From CAZTVF01 sp964616985 (GTDB taxonomy: Bacteria; Planctomycetota; Phycisphaerae; SM23-33), in NCBI GenBank assembly GCA_964616985.1, contig CAZTVF010000076.1, forward strand, positions 1 through 26,481: a DNA stretch of 26,481 bases, in the 5' to 3' direction. Shown here in pieces: positions 14,615 through 21,274 of the stretch; the first letter of the stretch is position 1, and each line of letters starts with the position of its first letter. The notes below the pieces were generated by a model. That model saw nothing but the letters and a program-made list of their open reading frames with translations, was not told the origin of the DNA and ran no database searches. A program made the translations under genes and the position numbers.

Positions 14615-16195
14615 CTATCGGTTCATCAGGAACGATCCGGAATTCAGGATCGCCCACATCAGATCGCCCAGGGCCACGCTTCGGTCCTTGCCCTTCATCA
14701 AATCGAGCAGGGCCTGCTTCTCCTGCTCGGTCGGCGGGCGGCTGAAGGCGGCGAGATAAAGCTCGTCAATCGCCTCGGCGCTGGTCGTCTTGGGCCCGGC
14801 CAGGCGTTTGAGGCGCGGGCTGGAACTGATCATCCGCTCGACGTCGCTGGAGTTCAGGAGCAGCAGCACCTGCCGCAGCGACAGGCGCGAACTGCGTTCG
14901 GACTCCAGCGGCGAGTTCCTCGGCGGGCGGCCGAAAAGCTCGAGGAAAGATGAGCTGATGCTGCCGTCGGCGACGCAGATGGCCCGCCAGTCGGTGAGCT
15001 TGGTGTAAGGCTCTGGGATGATGCTGGAGTAGCTCTGCGTGGTCTGCGTGAGCTTGCACATCGCGTCCAGCAGCACCTCGGCCCCCAGCCGGCGCGGGCG
15101 ATAGCGGGCGAACTGCACGTCGGCTTCGGGGCCGGCCCCGGGCAGTTCCGACGCGCGCTGGTAGGTCTGTGAATTGAGGATCACGCGGAACAGGTGCCGC
15201 ATGTCGTAATGGCCGGCGATCACCTCGGCCGCCAGCGTATCGAGCAGCTCCGGATTCGACGGCGGGTTGCCGGGGCGGACATCGTCGCACTCGTGCACGA
15301 TGCCGCGGCCCATCAGCCAACTCCACGTGCGGTTGGCGATGTTGCGGGCGAAGTAAGGGTTCTCCGGCCTCGTCAGCCAGGCCGCCAGGACGGCCCGCGC
15401 GTCGGCGCCGCTGGGCACGCTGGCCGCGGCCCCGCCGGGAAATCGCGGCGCGACGGGGCGGTTGCCCTCTCGCATCACGGCCGGCAGATCGAGGTAGACG
15501 ATCTCTTCCTTCCACTCTCCGGTAGCCTTGTATCGCACTTGGGCGAAGAAGGCCGCGAGGTGCAGCAGATCATCGGCCGAAAGGCCGACCGGCACGTTGG
15601 CGTCGCTGCCGGGCGAGCGGAGGCCCATGAAGAGCAGCGCCGTGATCTGGGCAAGACTCTGCGGATCCTTGCTGGTCACGCCGCGCATGAAGTTGCATGG
15701 GCCGTCGCGGAAGTTGCTGCCGGTGGCCGTCAGCAGCTCCGTCACGAAACGGTCGTAGGGCTTGTTCTCGGCGAGGCTCTGGCGGACCCAGCGGTAGTAC
15801 GTCTGCGCGGCCTTGGGCCACAGGCGGACGGGGTACTCGCTCTTGATCCGCAGCAGGTCGCTCCACTTCAGGGCCCAGTAGTCGGCAAACTCCGGCCGCT
15901 GGAGCAGGCGGTCGATCAGCGCCGCCCGCTTGTTGGCGGCCTTGTCGGCGAGGAAGGCCCGGGCCTGGTCGATGTCGGGCAGCGTGCCGATGACGTCGAG
16001 ATAGATGCGGCGGAGGAATACTTCATCGCTGCAAGGGGCGGCGAGGGGGAGCTTCAACGATTGGCACTTGCTGGCGACCAGGGCATCGAGCTTCGCGCTG
16101 GCGGCGGGCGGCGCTGCCGGCGCGGTCGTCTGGCCGCGGGCGGCCGAGAACGCCCAAAGCAGTATCGCAGCGGTGAAGATCAGACGCCGGGTCAT
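14615..16195 (-). CDS. DUF1549/DUF1553 secreted protein (PSCyt2-PSD1 type), without cytochrome c domain
   Basis: This 526-residue protein has a Sec signal peptide (MTRRLIFTAAILLWAFSAARG). Residues ~30-235 are DUF1549 (FLRRIYLDVIGTLPDIDQARAFLADKAANKRAALIDRLLQRPEFADYWALKWSDLL; YDRFVTELLTATGSN). Residues ~270-520 are DUF1553 (RAVLAAWLTRPENPYFARNIANRTWSWLMGRGIVHECDDVRPGNPPSNPELLDTLA; MRHLFRVILNSQTYQRAS). Many homologues carry an N-terminal cytochrome c-like PSCyt1 region with CxxCH; none is present here, making this a short version. ATG 16195 has GAGGT about 9 bp upstream. It is the first gene of a three-gene operon with DUF1501 and the PPC protein. Confidence 0.93.
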   Translation of the reverse strand: MTRRLIFTAAILLWAFSAARGQTTAPAAPPAASAKLDALVASKCQSLKLPLAAPCSDEVFLRRIYLDVIGTLPDIDQARAFLADKAANKRAALIDRLLQRPEFADYWALKWSDLLRIKSEYPVRLWPKAAQTYYRWVRQSLAENKPYDRFVTELLTATGSNFRDGPCNFMRGVTSKDPQSLAQITALLFMGLRSPGSDANVPVGLSADDLLHLAAFFAQVRYKATGEWKEEIVYLDLPAVMREGNRPVAPRFPGGAAASVPSGADARAVLAAWLTRPENPYFARNIANRTWSWLMGRGIVHECDDVRPGNPPSNPELLDTLAAEVIAGHYDMRHLFRVILNSQTYQRASELPGAGPEADVQFARYRPRRLGAEVLLDAMCKLTQTTQSYSSIIPEPYTKLTDWRAICVADGSISSSFLELFGRPPRNSPLESERSSRLSLRQVLLLLNSSDVERMISSSPRLKRLAGPKTTSAEAIDELYLAAFSRPPTEQEKQALLDLMKGKDRSVALGDLMWAILNSGSFLMNR

Positions 16196-16314
16196 CAGAC
16201 GAACCTCATCAGGTCAATTGCCGTTTCGCGAGCAGCGAGTCGCTATGTGAACCCATGCCACCCGGTGTGGCCGCCGTGCGCTAAAACGCAAGCGAGCGGC
16301 AACATCATGGACAA

Positions 16315-17412
16315 TCACTTGGGCGCGCAGGCGGTGATTTCAACCTCGAACAGCAGGTCCGCGCGGCAGACGTCGCCGACGGCGATGACCCAGGGCCACT
16401 GGCCGCAGCCGCACGTGTCGGCCGCGAACTGTTGGGCGATCTGGGGCGTCTTGCAGTAGGCGATGGCCTCGGTCACGTCGTCGCCGCCGCACCGGCACTG
16501 CTGCAGCACGGCCTGGACGTTGGCCAGCGTCATGCGGATCTGCGCGGGAGCGTCGTCGAGGAAGCAGGTCTTGCCTTGGGCGTCGATGGCGGCCGTGCCC
16601 GAGATCAGCACGCACCTGCCGCCGGGCGTCAGCACCTGGGCCGCCCGCGAGAAGGCCGAGCCGTACTCGTAGGCGCTCCGCTGCTTGCCGGCGGCCGGCA
16701 GGCGGACGACCGTGCCGGCGGGGCCGCGAGCGGCCAAGGCTTCCATCGCCAGCACCGCCTGGCCCGCGGGCGAGACGCCGATGCCCGTGCTGGCCGGCAC
16801 CTTCGCATCGCCCTCCAAGCCCAGTGTGAGGATGCCCTCGCGCTTGAACAGCCTGGAGCGGCCGACGTTGAAGGCGTCGTACCGCGTGAGGATCTTGTCG
16901 AGGAAGAACCACGTCCGGGCCACGTCGCCCAGTTCCATGCCCGCCTGTGCGAGCAGGCCTTGGGCGGCGATGAATGACTGTTCGGTGGTCATGGCGAAAT
17001 CGCCGCCGCTGCCGCCGTTGATGCCGCCCAGGAACGCCCAGCGGTGTTCCTCGTCCTGCAGCGACAGGCCGCCCGCGCCGCCCGTGCCATTGAGGGCGGC
17101 CCATCGGCCGCTGGAGGCGATGGCGTGGGCCTGCACGGCCGCCCGCTGGCCCTCGCCCGCCCGCAGCCAGGTCACGGGCACAGCCAGCGCCTGCGTTTTC
17201 TGCAGGGCGGCCCAGGCCTGGAAGAAAGGCTCGGCGTCGCCGTCGGGCAGGAAGATTCGCACGCGACACAAGCGGGCTGAACGTCTGGCTGCCTCGGCGG
17301 CGATCACATCCAGCATCGACTGCGCCTCGCCCGCGCCGCACGCCGCGGCGACGGCGCACAGGTAGACTTCACGCCCCCGCGACGAAGCGACCTCCTTCAC
17401 CTGCAATGTCAT
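16315..17412 (-). CDS. FkbO/Hyg5-type chorismatase-like protein with C-terminal Rid fold
   Basis: This 365-residue soluble protein would probably be annotated as a RidA (YjgF/UK114) protein because of its C-terminal half (RAAQVLTPGGRCVLISGTAAIDAQGKT ... MTLANVQAVLQQ ... DLLFEVEITA). The whole layout matches FkbO/Hyg5/XanB2-type chorismatases better: ARTWFFLDKILTRYDAFNVGRSRLF corresponds to their RTWNY...INxxxxx...YRxFCVGR segment, VPASTGIG to their PAATGIG, and the terminal LLFEVE to LLVEIE, which holds a catalytic glutamate. The expected basic stretch near the end (KVYVRRR in FkbO) is IAYCKTPQ here, so the substrate may not be chorismate. The comparison is from memory, not an alignment. ATG 17412 has AGGAG 6 bp upstream; the frame up to 17472 has no support. 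Divergent from the rubrerythrin-like gene. Confidence 0.75.
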   Translation of the reverse strand: MTLQVKEVASSRGREVYLCAVAAACGAGEAQSMLDVIAAEAARRSARLCRVRIFLPDGDAEPFFQAWAALQKTQALAVPVTWLRAGEGQRAAVQAHAIASSGRWAALNGTGGAGGLSLQDEEHRWAFLGGINGGSGGDFAMTTEQSFIAAQGLLAQAGMELGDVARTWFFLDKILTRYDAFNVGRSRLFKREGILTLGLEGDAKVPASTGIGVSPAGQAVLAMEALAARGPAGTVVRLPAAGKQRSAYEYGSAFSRAAQVLTPGGRCVLISGTAAIDAQGKTCFLDDAPAQIRMTLANVQAVLQQCRCGGDDVTEAIAYCKTPQIAQQFAADTCGCGQWPWVIAVGDVCRADLLFEVEITACAPK

Positions 17413-17502
17413 AAACACTCCTGTGGATAGTGCGACAGTAAGCCTAACGTAGCGAACGTGACCTGCTTGCACGGCGGAACATTCTATCTAACCCCCGAGG
17501 CC

Positions 17503-17523
17503 CCTTTGCGGGGCGGGCAAAGG
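17503..17523. repeat. inverted repeat in the leader of the rubrerythrin-like gene
   Basis: CCTTTGC (17503-17509) and GCAAAGG (17517-17523) are perfect 7-bp arms around a 7-bp GC spacer. It sits in the 167-bp divergent region between 17412 and 17580 and could be an operator. No good -35/-10 pair was found beside it. Confidence 0.4.
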
Positions 17524-17579
17524 CTCGGCATCGTATCAAAGGTGTGGGACTCGATAACCTAAAGCGAAAGGCCTTGGTC

Positions 17580-18092
17580 ATGGAGCCGATCGACGCGAGG
17601 CAACTCTTGGAGATCGCCATGGAGTTGGAGGAATCTCTTGGGGTGTGTTACGAACTGATGGCGACTTTCACCGGCGGCCCTGAGGACCCTGTGACAAGGT
17701 TTCTCGCGGGCTTCGCCGCGCAGGAGGATGAGCATTACCACGTCTTCCACCGCATGCTGCTGGACCTGCAGGCGGGCGGCGGCGCGATTTACAGGCCCCT
17801 CACCGACGCCCAGCGGCAGCAGGTGAAGGACCTGATCGAGAACAAGATCACGCCCTCGCTCCAAGGCATCTACGACATCATTCAGCACCAGGACATGACG
17901 CTCGATGAGGCCCTGGCGTTGACCGTGGCCACCGAACGCGACACGGTTGTGTTCTACACCGGAATGCTGCTGGCCATCAACGACCCTCATCACGCCGCCA
18001 TCCTCCAGAAGATCATCGACGATGAGAAGAGGCACGAGCAGGAACTCCTCGCGCGCCGCGAGACGCTGATGGCGGAGAGAAAGGCGGGCTGA
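17580..18092 (+). CDS. rubrerythrin-like diiron ferritin-fold protein
   Basis: This 170-residue four-helix-bundle protein has the spaced ligands of a rubrerythrin/ferritin-like diiron site: a glutamate in helix 1 (near E18, MELEESLG), E49-x-x-H52 (AQEDEHYHVF), E119 (VATERDTVVFY) and E149-x-x-H152 (IDDEKRHEQEL). It lacks the C-terminal rubredoxin domain of classical rubrerythrin (no CxxC pairs), so it would need an external electron donor. The likely role is peroxide or oxygen detoxification or iron handling; this is inferred from the family. I prefer ATG 17580 (MEPIDARQ) with AAAGG 8-9 bp upstream; an in-frame GTG at 17544 would add 12 residues of no family match. Confidence 0.87.
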   Translation: MEPIDARQLLEIAMELEESLGVCYELMATFTGGPEDPVTRFLAGFAAQEDEHYHVFHRMLLDLQAGGGAIYRPLTDAQRQQVKDLIENKITPSLQGIYDIIQHQDMTLDEALALTVATERDTVVFYTGMLLAINDPHHAAILQKIIDDEKRHEQELLARRETLMAERKAG

Positions 18093-18163
18093 GCCCCGGG
18101 CAAGCGCATGTCGTGCCGCAGCATGGGGCGCCCTCTTGTCCTCGTCGCCAAGGAGGATGTACC

Positions 18164-18205
18164 ATGGGCGCGTCGGCCCGGGACCAATCATTGCGGCCGG
18201 CGTGA
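18164..18205 (+). CDS. possible 13-codon leader ORF
   Basis: A near-perfect ribosome site AAGGAGG (18150-18156) is followed 7 bp later by ATG, encoding MGASARDQSLRPA and a TGA 12 bp before the start of the esterase gene at 18218. The ribosome site is better than that of the downstream gene (GAAGG). It may be a translational leader or chance. Confidence 0.25.
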   Translation: MGASARDQSLRPA

Positions 18206-18217
18206 AAGAAGGTTTCC

Positions 18218-19153
18218 ATGCGGACAGGAGTGTGGCTGATGGTGGCATTGGCGGCGGGGAGCGTGGCGGCATCGGCATCGGGGCAGACATCGCAGCCATC
18301 GGCGTCGAGCCGGCCTGCGGCGAGCGCCCGCCCGGCGGCGGCGAAACTGCCGGCGGGGCCCCTGCAGTTCGACGTGTTCATCCTGGCGGGGCAGTCCAAC
18401 ATGGACGGCCGCGCGAAGGCGGCGGAACTGACGGGCGACTTGGCGGCCTACCTCGTGCCGCAGCAGGACGTGATGATTGCCTACCCCGGCTACAACGGCC
18501 CCGACAAGGCCCCTCGCCTGATGCCGCTGAGTTCGGGCCTGTGCCGTGGCCCGGGCAAGCCGCTGGACGCCAACGCGGCGACCCCCGACTTCGCGGCCAC
18601 GTCGTTCGGGCCCGAGCTGTCGTTCGGCCGCACGATGGCCGACGGCATGCCCGGGCGGCACGTGCTGCTGATCAAGTTCGCCGCCGGCGGGACGAGCCTG
18701 CAGACCAAGTGGCGAGTGGGCGAGGCCAGCGGCCTGTATGCCGACATGATCAAGTTCACCAAGGCGACGCTGGCGGGCGTCAAGGCCAAGGGGCACAGCT
18801 TCCGCCTGCGGGCGTTCGTGTGGCACCAGGGCGAGAGCGACGCCAAGCTCGCCAAGGAGGAATACGTCAAGCTCCTGGCCGACCTGGCCGCCCGCCTCCG
18901 CACCGACGTGGAGGACAAGGACCTGCCGATGGTGCTGGGCGAGGTGTGCAGCAACCCCGAATACGCCAGCATCCGCGAGGCCCAGAAGATGGCCCCCGAC
19001 TCCATCGCCAACACCGTCTTCGTCCCCGCGGCCGACCTGAAGACCTACGAGAACGTCCACTTCAACACCGCCTCGCAGATCGAGCTGGGCAAACGCCTCG
19101 CCGAGGCCACCCTCAAGAAGATCGACGAGAAGCCCAAGGCGAAGACAAAATGA
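18218..19153 (+). CDS. sialate O-acetylesterase family (SGNH, CE6-like) secreted esterase
   Basis: This 311-residue protein has a signal peptide (MRTGVWLMVALAAGSVAASASG) and a short Ala/Ser/Pro-rich linker to ~45. The catalytic domain begins FDVFILAGQSNMDGRA, with S60 as nucleophile in the GQSN block. The block FVWHQGESDA (residues 201-209) and the terminal VHFNTASQIELGKRLAE (H281) are family hallmarks. The usual D-x-x-H dyad appears as E278-N-V-H281, so the catalytic Asp is replaced by Glu. The family removes O-acetyl groups from sialic acids or plant polysaccharides such as xylan; planctomycetes use it on complex glycans, but this substrate is unknown. Start ATG 18218 with GAAGG upstream. 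Convergent with the gene ending at 19501. Confidence 0.9.
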   Translation: MRTGVWLMVALAAGSVAASASGQTSQPSASSRPAASARPAAAKLPAGPLQFDVFILAGQSNMDGRAKAAELTGDLAAYLVPQQDVMIAYPGYNGPDKAPRLMPLSSGLCRGPGKPLDANAATPDFAATSFGPELSFGRTMADGMPGRHVLLIKFAAGGTSLQTKWRVGEASGLYADMIKFTKATLAGVKAKGHSFRLRAFVWHQGESDAKLAKEEYVKLLADLAARLRTDVEDKDLPMVLGEVCSNPEYASIREAQKMAPDSIANTVFVPAADLKTYENVHFNTASQIELGKRLAEATLKKIDEKPKAKTK

Positions 19154-19500
19154 GGCATGGTCACTTCAGTGAACCATGAAGCTGGATCATCCAAGAGCAT
19201 CATTCTCGGCTACCGACTCGGATATGCTCGTCGTCGCAAGCCTGCGACCTCTGTGAAGAACGCATTGTGATTGCGTCCAACCCAGCCGCGGAGCGGCTGA
19301 ATATCCTAGCCCCGGGTTGGTCGCGCAGCGACCTACCCGGGGACAAAGCACCAAGGCTTTCAACCGCGGAGCGGTTGGTTAATCATTGGCGAACAGCGGG
19401 CCCCACATTAACCAACCGCTCCGCGGTTGGCGGACGCTAGATAGGCTCGTTCCGCAACTGCGGCGCTCAAATTCCATGGGTCACTGAAGTGACCATGCCT
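19154..19500. other. intergenic region between convergent genes, one nested palindromic element
   Basis: No gene is supported. The interval is bounded by inverted repeats of ~29 bp (19152-19180 and 19473-19501) that overlap or touch both stop codons. Inside is the hairpin module 19283-19429. The 100 bp between the left repeat and the module show nothing recognisable. Confidence 0.75.
19283..19429. repeat. hairpin module, copy A
   Basis: It contains, in order: CAGCCGC/GCGGCTG with loop GGA (19283-19299); a 14-bp two-part stem with arms starting CCCCGGGT and ending ACCCGGGG (19310-19342); and a perfect 22-bp inverted repeat (19361-19382 against 19408-19429) whose arms are each also a small hairpin CAACCGC/GCGGTTG. 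About 85-90% identical to copy B at 20958-21106 by eye. Confidence 0.85.
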
Positions 19501-20847
19501 CTATTTCGGCTGATTCTTGAACGAGGTTTTGGGGTCGATCTTCATGAAGCGGCTGTGGAAGTAGCACCCCGCGCGGTCGGCCCATGGGTTGGCGGGGTCT
19601 TTGCCTTCGATGGACCACACCATGGCCGCGGCGTGCAGCGTCCCGTCCGAGCCGGCCACCAAGCTGTGAATCTCGCTGACGCGACGCCCGCCCTCGCACA
19701 CGATGGGCCCGTGGTCGGTCACCTGGCCCTTGTCGATGTCGTAGCTCATCAGGTGTGCCATCGGCCGCCACATCGGGTAGGAGCAGTAGTAGATCTTCCG
19801 TCCCAGGATGCACATGCCCAGGCTGGCAAAACGCGGCTGGACCGAGCTGGGCCGATATCCGAACTGGGCGAGGCCCTCGAGCTTGAGGTTGTCGCTGCCA
19901 TCGGCGGGCAGCTGCAGCTTGAAGAGGTACTCATCATTGCCGCGCACGCCGTACCACGCGCTGGTCTTCTCGTCGCGCACCATGGCCACCCAGTGCGTGC
20001 AGTACCAGCTGGTCTTGCTGCTTTCGAATTTCTGGTTGGGTTCGGTGGAAAGCGGCGTCGGCTGCGGGGCGTTGGGGTCGAAGGGGACGGTGGCCGCCAA
20101 GGTGACGATCTTGTTGGTGTTGGGGTCGTACTTGTAGATCCCGCCGCCGAACGTGCTGCCGTAGACGTTGCCCAGGTTGTCGCTGATGAGCTGGCGGCAC
20201 TGGTGGGGGTTGTTCTCGCACGAGCCCACCTTGACGATTTTGCCCGCGGCCAGGTCGTAGTACACAAGCGTCTGGTCGGTCTGAGAGATCGCGTACAGCC
20301 GCTTGCGGACGGGCTCGTAGGTCATGGTGAGCAGGCCGCCGCCGTTGTCGGCGTACAGGCCAAGGTCCTTGCACTCGCCCGTGCGGAGATCGTAGCTGAG
20401 GAAGTGGCCGCCCGCGTAGGGCTTCACCGGCGTCATGTGGGCGGAGGTGGTGGCGCAGTAGAGCTTGCCGTCGGCCTCGAAGATCTGCGAGTGAATCTTG
20501 CCCTGCGTGTTGAACTTGCCGATGTCTTCCTTCTCGCCGCACCAGGCCGCCACGTCGATGATGTGCGTGACCTTGTCCGTCCGCGGGTCATAGCTGTAGA
20601 ACTGGCCGCTCGTCTTGGGCCCGTGCGACGAGAAGCCGAAGTACGTCTTGCCGTCGCTGGCGGCGATGATGCCCTCCCACTGGCCATCCACGAAGTCCTG
20701 CGGCACCGTGTACGTCTTGCCTTCCACATACGTCGCCGCCCGCTCGGAGTCTGTGAACGTGTCCATGAACTTCAGCTTGTTCTCGGCCGCGCTTGCGGCA
20801 GCGGCCAGCGTGGTGAAGATCAGAACGGCGAGGGCGACGTATCGCAT
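19501..20847 (-). CDS. secreted beta-propeller-like protein of unknown function
   Basis: This 448-residue protein has a Sec signal peptide (MRYVALAVLIFTTLAAAASA). The mature part has repeated blade-like units of about 45-60 residues with the pattern (A)DGK-aromatic followed by a small-residue strand and a YD..TGK/C turn: SDGKTYFGFSSHG ... FYSYDPRTDKV; ADGKLYCATTSAHM ... FLSYDLRTGEC; RKRLYAISQTDQTLVYYDLAAGKI; LGNVYGSTFGGGIYKYDPNTNKI; GRKIYYCSYP ... LMSYDIDKGQV; SDGTLHAAAMVW. This suggests a six- to seven-bladed propeller, possibly binding or processing a carbohydrate. Several cysteines (WCGEKED, CENNPHQC) may form disulfides. No enzyme family could be named. ATG 20847 has AGGAG 7 bp upstream. 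The gene is flanked on both sides by copies of the same hairpin module. Confidence 0.85.
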   Translation of the reverse strand: MRYVALAVLIFTTLAAAASAAENKLKFMDTFTDSERAATYVEGKTYTVPQDFVDGQWEGIIAASDGKTYFGFSSHGPKTSGQFYSYDPRTDKVTHIIDVAAWCGEKEDIGKFNTQGKIHSQIFEADGKLYCATTSAHMTPVKPYAGGHFLSYDLRTGECKDLGLYADNGGGLLTMTYEPVRKRLYAISQTDQTLVYYDLAAGKIVKVGSCENNPHQCRQLISDNLGNVYGSTFGGGIYKYDPNTNKIVTLAATVPFDPNAPQPTPLSTEPNQKFESSKTSWYCTHWVAMVRDEKTSAWYGVRGNDEYLFKLQLPADGSDNLKLEGLAQFGYRPSSVQPRFASLGMCILGRKIYYCSYPMWRPMAHLMSYDIDKGQVTDHGPIVCEGGRRVSEIHSLVAGSDGTLHAAAMVWSIEGKDPANPWADRAGCYFHSRFMKIDPKTSFKNQPK

Positions 20848-20862
20848 GGGTGGCTCCTAATG

Positions 20863-20902
20863 GTGGATCAGTGGATCGGTGAATCAGTGAATCAGTAAAG
20901 CA
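20863..20902. repeat. 8-bp tandem repeat, five units
   Basis: Units GTGGATCA, GTGGATCG, GTGAATCA, GTGAATCA, GTAAAGCA lie just upstream of the ribosome site of the propeller gene. A 17-bp stretch (20871-20887) is perfectly complementary in inverse orientation to 21242-21258. Confidence 0.85.
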
Positions 20903-20957
20903 GCAAGCCGGTGCGGCGGCAATAGAGAAACCGCGTGCGGCCGCCTGAGTTTCGATG

Positions 20958-21106
20958 CAGCCGCGGAGCGGCTGAATATCGTAGCCTCGGGTTGGTCGCG
21001 CAGCGAGCTACCCGGTGACAATGAAGACAGAGGCTTTCAACCGCGGAGCGGTTGGCTAATCATTGGCAAATGGGTGGCCCCGCGTTAACCAACCGCTCCG
21101 CGGTTG
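20958..21106. repeat. hairpin module, copy B
   Basis: Same order of elements as copy A at 19283-19429. The first hairpin is intact, the second stem carries mismatches (CTCGGGT, GAGC in place of GACC), and the long stem (21038-21059 against 21085-21106) has one mismatch in 22. Confidence 0.85.
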
Positions 21107-21242
21107 CAGGGTGCCATAGGCGCTCTCACCACGGGTAGCTCGCTTCGCTCGCAACCCGAGGCTTTGTTAGCCCAACCGCTGACGCGGTTGGGGAGCCGTG
21201 GCCGTGAGGATCTCGCCGGTCTACGATCCGGGATTCCCGTTC

Positions 21243-21274
21243 TGATTCACCGATCCACCGATTAACTGATTCAC
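21243..21274. repeat. 8-bp tandem repeat, four units, inverse to 20863-20902
   Basis: On the + strand the units are TGATTCAC, CGATCCAC, CGATTAAC, TGATTCAC. The array ends at the stop codon of the dehydrogenase gene (complement 21274-21276). Confidence 0.85.

Larger units (their letters stand above)
19152..19501. repeat. inverted repeat pair bounding the interval between two convergent genes
   Basis: The left copy starts GAGGCATGGTCACTTCAGTG at 19152. The right copy, read on the minus strand from 19501, starts with the same 21 bases, and the two differ at only two of the first 28 positions. Each copy is itself an imperfect palindrome (GGTCACT / AGTGAACC). The left copy begins inside the TGA of the esterase gene (19151-19153), and the right copy ends at the first base of the TAG complement of the propeller gene (19501-19503). 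Confidence 0.8.
20848..21273. other. intergenic region made of repeats, no gene
   Basis: These 426 bp between two leftward genes hold, left to right: an 8-bp tandem array (20863-20902), hairpin module copy B (20958-21106), an inverted and decayed copy of the middle hairpin of that module (about 21132-21160), a CCAACCGC/GCGGTTGG hairpin with loop TGAC (21172-21191), and a second 8-bp array in inverse orientation (21243-21274). A promoter for the propeller gene could not be identified. Confidence 0.75.

Noticed and set aside
19489..20898. 469-codon + strand ORF
   Set aside because: It is antisense to the signal-peptide-bearing propeller protein; Val/Ala/His-rich shadow composition.
19283..21191. 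Repeats considered as a CRISPR array
   Set aside because: Units are palindromic modules of unequal spacing with no unique spacers of constant length and no cas genes.
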